Below, one piece after another: positions 23,037-29,426 of a stretch of 29,426 nt of DNA. The stretch lies in assembly GCA_964652155.1 (NCBI GenBank), contig CAZZBK010000073.1, forward strand, positions 1-29,426, given 5' to 3'. Below the pieces are notes generated by a model. The model was given only the letters and a program-made list of their open reading frames with translations, was not told the origin of the DNA and searched no databases. The translations under genes were made by a program, and so were the position numbers. Origin of the DNA: CAZZBK01 sp964652155 (GTDB taxonomy: Bacteria > Planctomycetota > Planctomycetia > Pirellulales > PNKZ01). Within the stretch, counting starts at the first letter, position 1, and each line of letters opens with the position of its first letter.

Positions 23037-25850
23037 TCAGCGAGACCAGCGAACGTGATGGATCGGCGATTGCAACCGCGCCCGCTCCACCGCCTTAACA
23101 ATTCCCTCTTCGATGAGCTTCCAGGCCTCGTCACGCGGCGAGTAAGAAGTGACAAGCTTCCCTTTGCAAGGCAAGTTTTCCAGTTTTGAAAAGTCTTCGA
23201 CTTGCCAGGTGCAGTCGCGCAACAAGACCGGAACCACGATGGCCTGCTGCCGGTCATGCATGGCCATCGAGAGTGGCCGTTCTTGCTCGGTAATGTACTT
23301 CGAGGCGAGGAAATATCGGCTGACCATATACAAAATAATTTTGGCTTGGGTCAGCCGTTCCTTGATCGTTTCGTCCCAATCCTCGCCGGGCACCAAATCG
23401 GTGTCGCGCCAAGGAGCAATGTAACCACGCCGAACCAACACGCGCAAACTAGGCAGCAATTGGCTCATCTTCTTGGCGTCGTCGTGCGAGTAGCAAATAA
23501 ACAGCGGCATTGCGGGTTCGTCCGGCTTGCTGGCCTGCGAACTCTCCACCTGTTGCAATGTCTGCCGAATATTCACCGCAACGGTGCGTCCGTCCGCCTG
23601 TTCCAGGCGTGTTGTTTCGTTGTTTTGTGCCGCGGTACGCAACACCTCCAATTCGGTCCAGGCTCCCTTGTCCGTTTCACTGGCGATGCGTGTCTCCACC
23701 GGCAATTTGTCGTGCAGATTGGCCATCTCCGCCAACACAAATTCGGTCAACCAAACCCGGTCCTCTTCGTTCTCCCCCACGACAAAAACTTCGGTGACTC
23801 GGCCGTCGTGGTCGCCACGCACCAGGACCCGGGCCTTGCCGCGCGCCAACACCACCCCGTGCCGCCAGCGCGTCTGGCCATGACTGAGCGTATGTGAACG
23901 AACGATGAACCGGGGCAGTAAATTCGGCGGACGCAATTCACGGTACCGAAACTCAATCCGCTTGGCGTCGGTAAACTTCGTCAGGGCGGTCGGTTGATTT
24001 TCATTCAACAAACCGGGCACCAAGTAGTGCCCATTGCCGGTCTCTATCGGAAAACAGAGCTCAAACTTCTCCATCAGGGCCAACAAAAACCCGTGCATTT
24101 CCAGCGGATACGTTCGCTTCGACTTCAACGCCTTCGGAAAATCGCCCAGGCGCAATTCACCCTGGGTCTGCTGTTTGTGCATCCAACGCAAGATCGTGTA
24201 AATGCCATCGACCAGCCAGCGGGGTTTCAATACGCTCTTATCCCGCAACCGCGAGTCCTCCCGGTAATTGAGCGCGATCCCCAGGCAGTCCAAAATCGTC
24301 GCCAGCGTCTCCTGCGACTCGGCGGTGCTGACCCCTTCTTGAGCACAGATTTCGCGATACCGATCAAACGTCACGAAGCTCTCCGCCATGTTCTCCAGCT
24401 TTGTGCGAATGCGTGCCCACTCGGGCGCGATCTTCTCGCGCACGCTGGGCAGCTTGCCAGCCAAGGCGCCAAGTTGCTTTTTCAACGGCTCGATCCCGCA
24501 GCGCGGATCGCAATCCGTTTTCACGACCGCCTGAATTTCCGGGTAGTTCTCACGCAGGTAATGCGCATCGATATCGAAGGGATGCGTCTTGCTCTGGTTG
24601 AGCGCAATCACCACGGGGGACCCCGTGCCATAGGTCCGAATCAGACGCAGCCAGTATTCGGCCTCGCGCATCGCCCCCCCTTGCCGACCGCTCAGTACGA
24701 CGAGGTAAATACTCCGCTTGGAGAAAAAGAACTGGTGGGTCTGATGCAGAAACTCTTGTCCGCCAAAATCCCAAATATGAGCCGTAATCTTGGTCTTGCC
24801 CGCCAGCAAGGGGAGTAGATGGCGTTCGATGCCAGGAGTCTCGGGCTCGGTTCCGTTATGGTCTTCGCCCCGCAACGCTTTGCTCAGCGAGGTTTTGCCC
24901 ACCCGTCCATGCCCAACCAACAGCAATTTAACTTCATTCAGCGGCTGCGCACTCCGCTTCAGCCGGCTGAAATAGTATTCAAAAATAGCCTTGGGGTTTG
25001 CGGGCTTCTTTCGCCCTGACGTCTCGAAAGGTTTAGGGCCAAGAATCTCGTCAGGCAAATTGAGTCTGACGTTTCCATGCAAATAGAGTTCACGTAGTGC
25101 AGTTAGCTGCGCGATTGACTCGGGAAGCGCAGTCAATTGGTTGTCGACAAGATCCAGAAACTGCAACTGCGTGAGTTGGCCCAGCCACTCCGGAACCGTC
25201 GTCAATGCGTTGTCGGAAAGATCCAGCACCTGCAACTGCGTGAGTTGGCCCAGCGACTCCGGGACCGTCGTCAATTGGTTGCTGGAAAGATCCAGAAACT
25301 GCAACTGCGTGAGTTGGCCCAGCGACTCCGGGGCCGTTGTCAATAGGTTGTCGGCAAGATACAGATGCTGCAACTGCGTGAGTTGGCCCAGCCACTCCGG
25401 GGCCGTTGTCAATTGGTTGTTGAAAAGAAACAGCAACTGCAACTGCGTGAGTTGGCCCAGCGACTCCGGAACCGTCGTCAATGCGTTGCTGGAAAGATCC
25501 AGAAACTGCAACTGCGTGAGTTGGCCCAGCGACTCCGGAACCGTCGTCAATGCGTTGCTGGAAAGATTCAGTATCTGCAACTGCGTGAGTTGGCCCAGCC
25601 ACTCCGGAACCGTTGTCAATGCGTTGCTGGAAAGATTCAGTAGCTGCAACTGCGTGAGTTGGCCCAGCGACTCCGGAACCGTCGTCAATTGGTTGTCGGC
25701 AAGATACAGATGCTGCAACTGCGTGAGTTGGCCCAGCGACTCGGGCAACTCGGTCAGCTTTAAGCCGCTCAGATCTAAAGAGCGAGCGCCGGATCGTAGT
25801 GCCGCTTCGATCTTTTTTGCCGCTTCTCGATAAGCACCATCGCGCGCCAT
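23037..25850 (-). CDS. Roco protein: LRR - Roc GTPase - COR - TIR
   Basis: A 937-residue multidomain protein. Residues 22-275 are leucine-rich repeats: a degenerate first unit, nine near-identical 23-residue units (pattern LTQLQxLxLxxNxLTTVPESLGQ) and a degenerate last unit. Residues 305-460 are a Roc GTPase with P-loop G313-x4-GKTS, switch motif WDFGGQE (360-366) and NQSK (418-421), a variant of the usual NKxD. Residues 470-770 fit the COR dimerisation region. Residues 781-920 are a TIR domain: LFICYSHDDA, APWRDTDLVPGEDWDETI and a helix with E855/E857 where TIR NADases keep a catalytic Glu. The likely role is a cytoplasmic receptor whose LRRs sense a ligand and whose TIR signals or depletes NAD+. 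A GGGGG stretch precedes ATG 25850. Some segments are AT-rich compared with neighbours, hinting at transfer. Confidence 0.92.
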   Translation of the reverse strand: MARDGAYREAAKKIEAALRSGARSLDLSGLKLTELPESLGQLTQLQHLYLADNQLTTVPESLGQLTQLQLLNLSSNALTTVPEWLGQLTQLQILNLSSNALTTVPESLGQLTQLQFLDLSSNALTTVPESLGQLTQLQLLFLFNNQLTTAPEWLGQLTQLQHLYLADNLLTTAPESLGQLTQLQFLDLSSNQLTTVPESLGQLTQLQVLDLSDNALTTVPEWLGQLTQLQFLDLVDNQLTALPESIAQLTALRELYLHGNVRLNLPDEILGPKPFETSGRKKPANPKAIFEYYFSRLKRSAQPLNEVKLLLVGHGRVGKTSLSKALRGEDHNGTEPETPGIERHLLPLLAGKTKITAHIWDFGGQEFLHQTHQFFFSKRSIYLVVLSGRQGGAMREAEYWLRLIRTYGTGSPVVIALNQSKTHPFDIDAHYLRENYPEIQAVVKTDCDPRCGIEPLKKQLGALAGKLPSVREKIAPEWARIRTKLENMAESFVTFDRYREICAQEGVSTAESQETLATILDCLGIALNYREDSRLRDKSVLKPRWLVDGIYTILRWMHKQQTQGELRLGDFPKALKSKRTYPLEMHGFLLALMEKFELCFPIETGNGHYLVPGLLNENQPTALTKFTDAKRIEFRYRELRPPNLLPRFIVRSHTLSHGQTRWRHGVVLARGKARVLVRGDHDGRVTEVFVVGENEEDRVWLTEFVLAEMANLHDKLPVETRIASETDKGAWTELEVLRTAAQNNETTRLEQADGRTVAVNIRQTLQQVESSQASKPDEPAMPLFICYSHDDAKKMSQLLPSLRVLVRRGYIAPWRDTDLVPGEDWDETIKERLTQAKIILYMVSRYFLASKYITEQERPLSMAMHDRQQAIVVPVLLRDCTWQVEDFSKLENLPCKGKLVTSYSPRDEAWKLIEEGIVKAVERARLQSPIHHVRWSR
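25123..25727 (-). repeat. Nine 69-base LRR-coding tandem repeats
   Basis: Units of 69 bases encode 23 residues each and keep long identical blocks such as the reverse complement of CAACTGCGTGAGTTGGCCCA. Variation is concentrated at the exposed positions after LTQLQ and in E-S/W. DNA-level identity well beyond protein need points to recent unit duplication or gene conversion. Confidence 0.88.
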
Positions 25851-26017
25851 CTCTGCCCCCTGATGCTAAACGTTTTTGGTCCATCGGCTGATCAGTCAAC
25901 CCTCATACCAGCTCAAATTGTAGCCGATTGACTGGGAACACTTAAAGGCGCTCTGCACCCAAATCCCGTAAACCGCCCCAGACGCGGCAGCCCGGCAGCG
26001 CCACGGTGAAGAACGAA

Positions 26018-26041
26018 CATGCTCACCCCCGCGTGAGCATG
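26018..26041. repeat. Perfect 9-bp intergenic hairpin
   Basis: CATGCTCAC (26018-26026) and GTGAGCATG (26033-26041) form a perfect stem around CCCCGC. It stands about 62 bases downstream of the CoA-disulfide reductase gene, with no T-run. The rest of the 253-base interval 25851-26103 shows no gene; it must hold the Roco promoter, but no clear hexamers were found. Confidence 0.6.
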
Positions 26042-26103
26042 GAACTGTCGGGATTCAAGTGACTCGCCGGTGCAGAAGCCCATTGCGATCACGTTCGAGT
26101 GGT

Positions 26104-27756
26104 CTACTTCGCCGCGCCTTGCCAGAGGCGGTAGGTCTTGTAGCCGCCACCGATGTTCGCGGCACGATAGCCGTGCTGTAACAAAATACGCGTCGCCAGG
26201 TAGCCACGCTGACCAACCTGACAATACACGGCCAACGCACGCTCCCGCGGCAGCTCGCTAAGCCGCGCGCGTAGTTCATCCACCGGAATGTTGATCGCCC
26301 CGGGAATGCTCCCCGCCGCAAACTCGCTGGGCGTCCGCACGTCGAGCAAGTACGGCTTGCTCTCGGCCCTCTCGGCCTGCACCGCTTCGACATCGAGCTG
26401 CGGATGCTCGCCGCGCAGCAGGCCGCTCGCCACGAAGCCCGCCATGTTGATCGGGTCCTTGGCCGACCCGTACTGCGGTGCGTAGGCCAGCTCCATTTCC
26501 TCCAGATCGAACACGGTCATGCCCGCCTGAATGGCAACGGCAAGCACGTCGATCCGCTTGTCGACCCCCGCGCCGCCGACGGCTTGAGCACCGAGGAGCA
26601 GGCCATTCTCGCTGTGAAACAGCAGCTTGAGGGTCATGGCCTCGGCGCCGGGATAGTAGCCGGCGTGATGCGCGGGATGGATGTAGACCTTGCGGTACGG
26701 ACGATGCATGCGGCGGAGCGTTTTCTCTGACGCGCCGGTCATGGCGGCCGTCCGCTCGAACACCCCCACGATCGCCGTCCCTTGCGTGCCACGGTACGAG
26801 GCCGCGCGACCGAAGATATTGTCGGCCGCGAGTCGCCCCTGCCGATTCGCGGGCCCGGCCAGCGGTACCTGAGTCGGGTCGCCCGAGATAAAATCCTTGA
26901 CCTCAATCGCATCGCCGACGGCGTAAATGTCGGGGTCGCTGGTTTGCAGATACTCGTTGACGCGAATACCGCCGCGCGGGCCGGCTTCCAAGCCCGCCTC
27001 GACCGCCAACTTGTTCTCCGGTCGCACGCCAATGCCCAACACGACCAGCTGCGCCGACAATCGCTCGCCCGACTTGAGCTGCACGAGCACGTTGTCGCCA
27101 TCGCGCTCGAACCCCGCGGCACTTTCTCCGAGCAGCACGCGGACGCCGTGCGCCTCAAGCGTTTCGAGCAGCGGAGTGGTCATCTCCTTGTCGAACGGCG
27201 GCAGCACTTGGTCTTGCAATTCGACCACGGTCGTCGCCACGCCTCGTCGCACGAAACTCTCGACGAGTTCCAGGCCGATGAAGCCCGCCCCAACCACCAC
27301 GGCCGCTCGGACTCCGGCGTCGATGCGCTGCTTAATCTGGTCGACGTCGGCAAGATTTCGGAGCGTAAAGATGCCGCTCAGGTCGAGCCCCGGCAACGGC
27401 GGTCGCAGCGGCGCGGCTCCGGGCGCGAGGATCAGCTTGTCATACGACTCGACATACTCGCGCCCCGTGCTCAGCTCGCGCACGCGCACGGTCTTGGCCG
27501 CGCGGTCGATCGACTCGACCGAGCTGCGCGTGCGGACATCGAGCTTGAATCGTTCGCGGAGCCGCTCGGGCGTGGTGATGAGCAGCTTGTCGCGCTCGGC
27601 AATCTGGCCGCCGACATAATAGGGCAAGCCGCAGTTGGCAAACGACACGTCCGGTCCGCGCTCAAAGACAATGATCTCCGCGTCTTCCGAGAGCCGCCGG
27701 GCTCGCGCGGCCGCCGAAGCTCCACCCGCCACGCCACCGACGATGAGCAATTTCAT
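26104..27756 (-). CDS. cdr: CoA-disulfide reductase with C-terminal rhodanese domain
   Basis: A 550-residue FAD/NAD(P)H pyridine-nucleotide-disulfide oxidoreductase fused to a rhodanese, the CoADR-RHD arrangement. Residues 1-450 have the FAD motif IVGGVAGGASAAARAR, the single active-site Cys42 in SFANCGLPYYVGG, the NAD(P)H motif VVVGAGFIGLELVE, and IYAVGDAIEV for FAD. Residues 465-550 are the rhodanese with C512 in VYCQVGQRGY. Known relatives reduce CoA persulfide, CoA disulfide or polysulfide, linking thiol redox to sulfane-sulfur removal. ATG 27756 is preceded by GGAG at a reasonable distance. It is the last gene of the arsR-rhodanese operon, 28 bases after the rhodanese-DUF2892 gene. Confidence 0.93.
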   Translation of the reverse strand: MKLLIVGGVAGGASAAARARRLSEDAEIIVFERGPDVSFANCGLPYYVGGQIAERDKLLITTPERLRERFKLDVRTRSSVESIDRAAKTVRVRELSTGREYVESYDKLILAPGAAPLRPPLPGLDLSGIFTLRNLADVDQIKQRIDAGVRAAVVVGAGFIGLELVESFVRRGVATTVVELQDQVLPPFDKEMTTPLLETLEAHGVRVLLGESAAGFERDGDNVLVQLKSGERLSAQLVVLGIGVRPENKLAVEAGLEAGPRGGIRVNEYLQTSDPDIYAVGDAIEVKDFISGDPTQVPLAGPANRQGRLAADNIFGRAASYRGTQGTAIVGVFERTAAMTGASEKTLRRMHRPYRKVYIHPAHHAGYYPGAEAMTLKLLFHSENGLLLGAQAVGGAGVDKRIDVLAVAIQAGMTVFDLEEMELAYAPQYGSAKDPINMAGFVASGLLRGEHPQLDVEAVQAERAESKPYLLDVRTPSEFAAGSIPGAINIPVDELRARLSELPRERALAVYCQVGQRGYLATRILLQHGYRAANIGGGYKTYRLWQGAAK

Positions 27757-27784
27757 GATGCCACTCCGTGAAAAGATTAGGGCG

Positions 27785-28345
27785 TTAGCGTGTGCAACAA
27801 GCTTTCGTATCGTTGCGGCACTGGTTCCAGGGCATGCGCGCCAGCAGCATTCCCATGCCGCAGGTGTCGGTGATGCCGGCAACGAGCAAGCCCGCCCCAA
27901 CGAACGCCGCCAGACCAATGAAACCCACGTTGACAAAGTAGCCGAGCGCCGCGCCGAGCAACACCAGCGACCCGGCCGCGATCCGGACCTGACGTTCGAG
28001 CGAGATCGCCTTTTGACCCCGCACGACATTCAGCCCGGCTTGGACACAGGCGAGCGTCCCCCCGGCGACGTTGACGACATTCGTGAAGCCTGCTTGCTGG
28101 AACTTGTCGCAGGCCTGCTGAGCCCGCCCGCCGCTGCGACAGATCACGTACAGCGGCTCGTCGGCCGCGCCCTGCCGGGCCTGCATGAGCGCCGCGGGAT
28201 CGAGCTGATCCAGCGGCACGTTGCGAGCCACATCGACATGCACTTCGCGAAACTCGACCGGCGTGCGCACGTCGATCAGCTCCACGCATTTGCCCTGCTT
28301 GCACAGTTCAGCCAGTTGGGCTGGCGAGATCGTGGCGGCGTTCAT
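27785..28345 (-). CDS. Rhodanese-like protein with DUF2892 membrane tail (YgaP-type)
   Basis: A 186-residue inner-membrane sulfurtransferase. The rhodanese domain (1-105) has IDVRTPVEFREVHV and the active loop VICRSGGRA with Cys69, which carries the persulfide. A linker, ISLERQVRIAAG, then leads into the DUF2892 two-helix membrane hairpin (VLLGAALGYFVNVGFIGLAA and following) ending near ITDTCGMGMLLARMPWN. This is the plan of YgaP, which moves sulfane sulfur at the membrane. Two consecutive ATGs exist at 28348 and 28345; GGAG (28352-28355) is better spaced for the second. It probably feeds or drains persulfide for the CoA-disulfide reductase encoded downstream. Confidence 0.92.
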   Translation of the reverse strand: MNAATISPAQLAELCKQGKCVELIDVRTPVEFREVHVDVARNVPLDQLDPAALMQARQGAADEPLYVICRSGGRAQQACDKFQQAGFTNVVNVAGGTLACVQAGLNVVRGQKAISLERQVRIAAGSLVLLGAALGYFVNVGFIGLAAFVGAGLLVAGITDTCGMGMLLARMPWNQCRNDTKACCTR

Positions 28346-28389
28346 CATGGACTCCAGCTGTAGGACAGATACGAAAAGATTTATATCTA

Positions 28390-28406
28390 TCGATATAACG
28401 ATATAT
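28390..28406. promoter_or_regulatory. AT-rich dyad with ACGATATAT motif between arsR and rhodanese genes
   Basis: The interval 28349-28426 is strikingly AT-rich for this window. It contains TATCGATA and ACGATATAT (28398-28406), giving an imperfect dyad. The same 9-mer, inverted, overlaps the arsR promoter at 28770-28778, so both may be sites for the ArsR protein. Confidence 0.5.
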
Positions 28407-28426
28407 GAGCGAAAAATAATCGAGTG

Positions 28427-28747
28427 TTATCCGCCGAAGCGGGCTTCAATACAGGCCATCAGGTTTTCCAGATGTGACTCGGCAATTTGGTAATACGCCT
28501 TACGGCCGTCCTTCTCGCTGTTGAGGAAACCGCAACGCTGCATGAGCCGCAGATGTTCCGACGCCATGTGGCTGGGGATGCCGCACGCCTCGGCCAGCTC
28601 GCCGACCGTGTACCGGCCGCGGAGCAGCATTTGCACCATTCGCAGCCGATGCGGATGCGCCAGCGTCTTGAGGCACTCGGCCGCCTGCTCGAGCGCCGCC
28701 AGCGGCGTCCATTTAGGCGTTTTAGTGGACTTGGTTTTGGTAGCCAT
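28427..28747 (-). CDS. ArsR-family winged-helix repressor
   Basis: A 106-residue ArsR/SmtB-type regulator. The N-terminal helix ECLKTLAHPHRLRMVQMLL and the recognition region YTVGELAEACGIPSHMASEH, followed by LRLMQRCGFLNSEKDGRKAY (the wing), are typical. The metal-binding ELCVCDL motif of arsenic sensors is absent. Cys residues are at 25, 55, 72 and 99, and a pair of these could sense persulfide or another thiol oxidant, fitting its place at the head of a sulfane-sulfur operon. It is likely to repress its own operon in the absence of inducer. The exact sensing residues are inferred, not shown. Confidence 0.92.
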   Translation of the reverse strand: MATKTKSTKTPKWTPLAALEQAAECLKTLAHPHRLRMVQMLLRGRYTVGELAEACGIPSHMASEHLRLMQRCGFLNSEKDGRKAYYQIAESHLENLMACIEARFGG

Positions 28748-28768
28748 GTGGATTGACCTCGCTATTCA

Positions 28769-28796
28769 AATATATCGTAATGTTCCGACATGTCAA
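28769..28796 (-). promoter_or_regulatory. Sigma-70-type promoter of the arsR operon with overlapping operator
   Basis: On the minus strand, TTGACA (28796-28791) and TATATT (28774-28769) are separated by 16 bases, 21 bases upstream of the arsR ATG. The ACGATATAT motif (28778-28770) overlaps the -10 box, a position suited to repression. Confidence 0.7.
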
Positions 28797-28908
28797 TAAG
28801 TGTTTTTGGCCTGATGAGGCGATATTTTCCCCAATAGGTGGGAATAATTCGGCCACGGCCACGCGATTCTTACCGAGGAGAGAACACCACACCCCCATTC
28901 GGTGACCT

Positions 28909-29115
28909 ATGAAAACCATGCTCTTGTTGGCCGGATTGCTCATCCCTCCGCCCGACACGCTTGAGACCGAGGCAGGCGCCCTTGGCGTCAAAGTTGAAGT
29001 GGGCGAGGTGAATGTTTTCTTCGGTCGCGAATTCAGCTGCGAGTACGTCTGCGGCTGTGGCGGCTTTTTCTGGGATGAGGATGAAGCAGAGCCCATCATC
29101 ATTTCCATCGACTGA
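28909..29115 (+). CDS. Possible small secreted protein, unknown
   Basis: A 68-residue reading frame divergent from arsR. It starts MKTMLLLAGLLIPPPDT, a plausible but short signal sequence, then has a mixed region and CEYVCGCGGFFWDEDEAEP, a Cys-rich motif followed by an acidic tail. No family is recognised. There is no good ribosome site, only GGTG near the ATG. The composition is not clearly that of a shadow frame, and nothing else occupies the strand, but it may not be a gene. Confidence 0.4.
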   Translation: MKTMLLLAGLLIPPPDTLETEAGALGVKVEVGEVNVFFGREFSCEYVCGCGGFFWDEDEAEPIIISID

Positions 29116-29172
29116 GTCGAGTCCGCGGACGGCGTGGATATGGCGCTGAGGCGTGGGCACGCGTGAAGCTAT

Positions 29173-29192
29173 CGGGAACCTGACGGTTCCCG
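29173..29192. repeat. REP-like hairpin, copy 2
   Basis: CGGGAACC, loop TGAC, GGTTCCCG: a perfect 8-base-pair stem. It shares its loop and flanks with 16818-16837 but has a different, still paired, stem core. The surrounding 29116-29371 has no gene; a second small hairpin, CGGCGGC-AAA-GCCGCCG, lies at 29341-29357. Confidence 0.72.
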
Positions 29193-29371
29193 CTCGTTGA
29201 CGAAATAATGGGCGACGATGTAAGAGACGTGGTCACGGTCAGTCGCGCCGCGATGGTGCAGAACCCCTCGGCGTACGCTGCGTTGCAGCTATCGCCGGGG
29301 GCTAAAGGATGGAGGCGATGTTGGGCGATGCGCCACGCTGCGGCGGCAAAGCCGCCGGAAGTGGGTCTGAA

Positions 29372-29426
29372 ACCAAACACCAAACACCAAACACCAAACA
29401 CCAAACACCAAACACCAAACACCAAA
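29372..29426. repeat. Heptanucleotide tandem repeat ACCAAAC at window end
   Basis: Seven full ACCAAAC units plus six bases of an eighth, without a mismatch, reaching the last base of the window. It is a simple-sequence array, likely longer in the genome. Confidence 0.95.

Noticed and set aside
21380..23257. Open frame of 625 codons opposite pyruvate kinase
   Set aside because: Antisense to an unmistakable pyk and into the Roco gene; composition is typical of a shadow frame.
25123..25727. CRISPR-like regular repeats
   Set aside because: Units are 69 bases, in frame, and encode LRRs throughout; there are no unique spacers and no cas genes.
25090..25899. Repetitive 269-codon frame (VAGPTHAVA units) on the minus strand
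   Set aside because: It is the LRR repeat DNA of the Roco gene read in another frame.
25913..26224. Minus-strand 103-codon frame downstream of the CoA-disulfide reductase gene
   Set aside because: It overlaps the end of the rhodanese domain in another frame and runs through hairpin repeat DNA.
28722..29108. Minus-strand 128-codon frame across the arsR upstream region
   Set aside because: It would cover the clear TTGACA/TATATT promoter and the arsR start and shows no motif.
29099..29425. Minus-strand frame encoding a FGVWCLV repeat
   Set aside because: It is translation of the ACCAAAC simple-sequence array and has no other support.

Overview
The window reads as a piece of a GC-rich, Gram-negative-type genome, most likely a planctomycete of the Pirellulales kind. 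That assignment is an inference. It rests on a short protein carrying the 'YQFRLSTLL' N-terminal pattern I associate with that phylum, a Tat-tagged sugar isomerase next to a sodium:solute symporter, weak or absent Shine-Dalgarno sites at many genes, and GC-rich hairpin repeats between genes. No rRNA, tRNA or CRISPR array was seen. A 100-N assembly gap lies at 7514-7613, and the right end stops inside a heptanucleotide tandem repeat, so it is probably a contig edge.

Layout. 1-215 holds repeats. 216-1418 (-) is an L-2-hydroxyglutarate oxidase. 1488-10048 (-) is one long glycan-assembly operon, read right to left: a GT2/CDP-alcohol phosphotransferase fusion, a second GT2 enzyme running into the gap, a NodB-like deacetylase, a GT4 enzyme, a GT9 heptosyltransferase-like enzyme, a small membrane protein and a large GT-C-like membrane protein. 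Three of its junctions are ATGA overlaps. 10258-13301 (+) is a catabolic operon: sugar isomerase/epimerase, DJ-1/PfpI protein, sodium:solute symporter. 13400-14752 holds small membrane or secreted proteins. 14920-16752 (+) is a zinc-dependent phospholipase C-like domain joined to a helix-hairpin-helix (DUF4332-like) C-terminus, followed by a clear terminator. 17008-20609 (+) is a second sugar operon of overlapping genes: GtrB/ArnC-like transferase, NAD-dependent SDR, DegT aminotransferase, GtrA. A repeat-containing lipoprotein with its own terminator (20780-21142), a composite repeat (21157-21371) and pyruvate kinase follow.

The most striking gene is at 23037-25850 (-). It is a 937-residue Roco protein with leucine-rich repeats, a Roc GTPase, a COR region and a C-terminal TIR domain, which is the architecture of a cytoplasmic sensor/effector receptor. 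Nine of its LRR units are nearly identical in DNA as well as protein. The right part (26104-28747, -) is a sulfur-handling operon: ArsR repressor, rhodanese-DUF2892 membrane protein, and CoA-disulfide reductase with a fused rhodanese. A 9-bp motif is shared by its two regulatory regions.

Non-coding signals of note are a palindromic octamer TGCTAGCA found five times, always between genes, and two REP-like hairpins whose stems differ by compensating changes.
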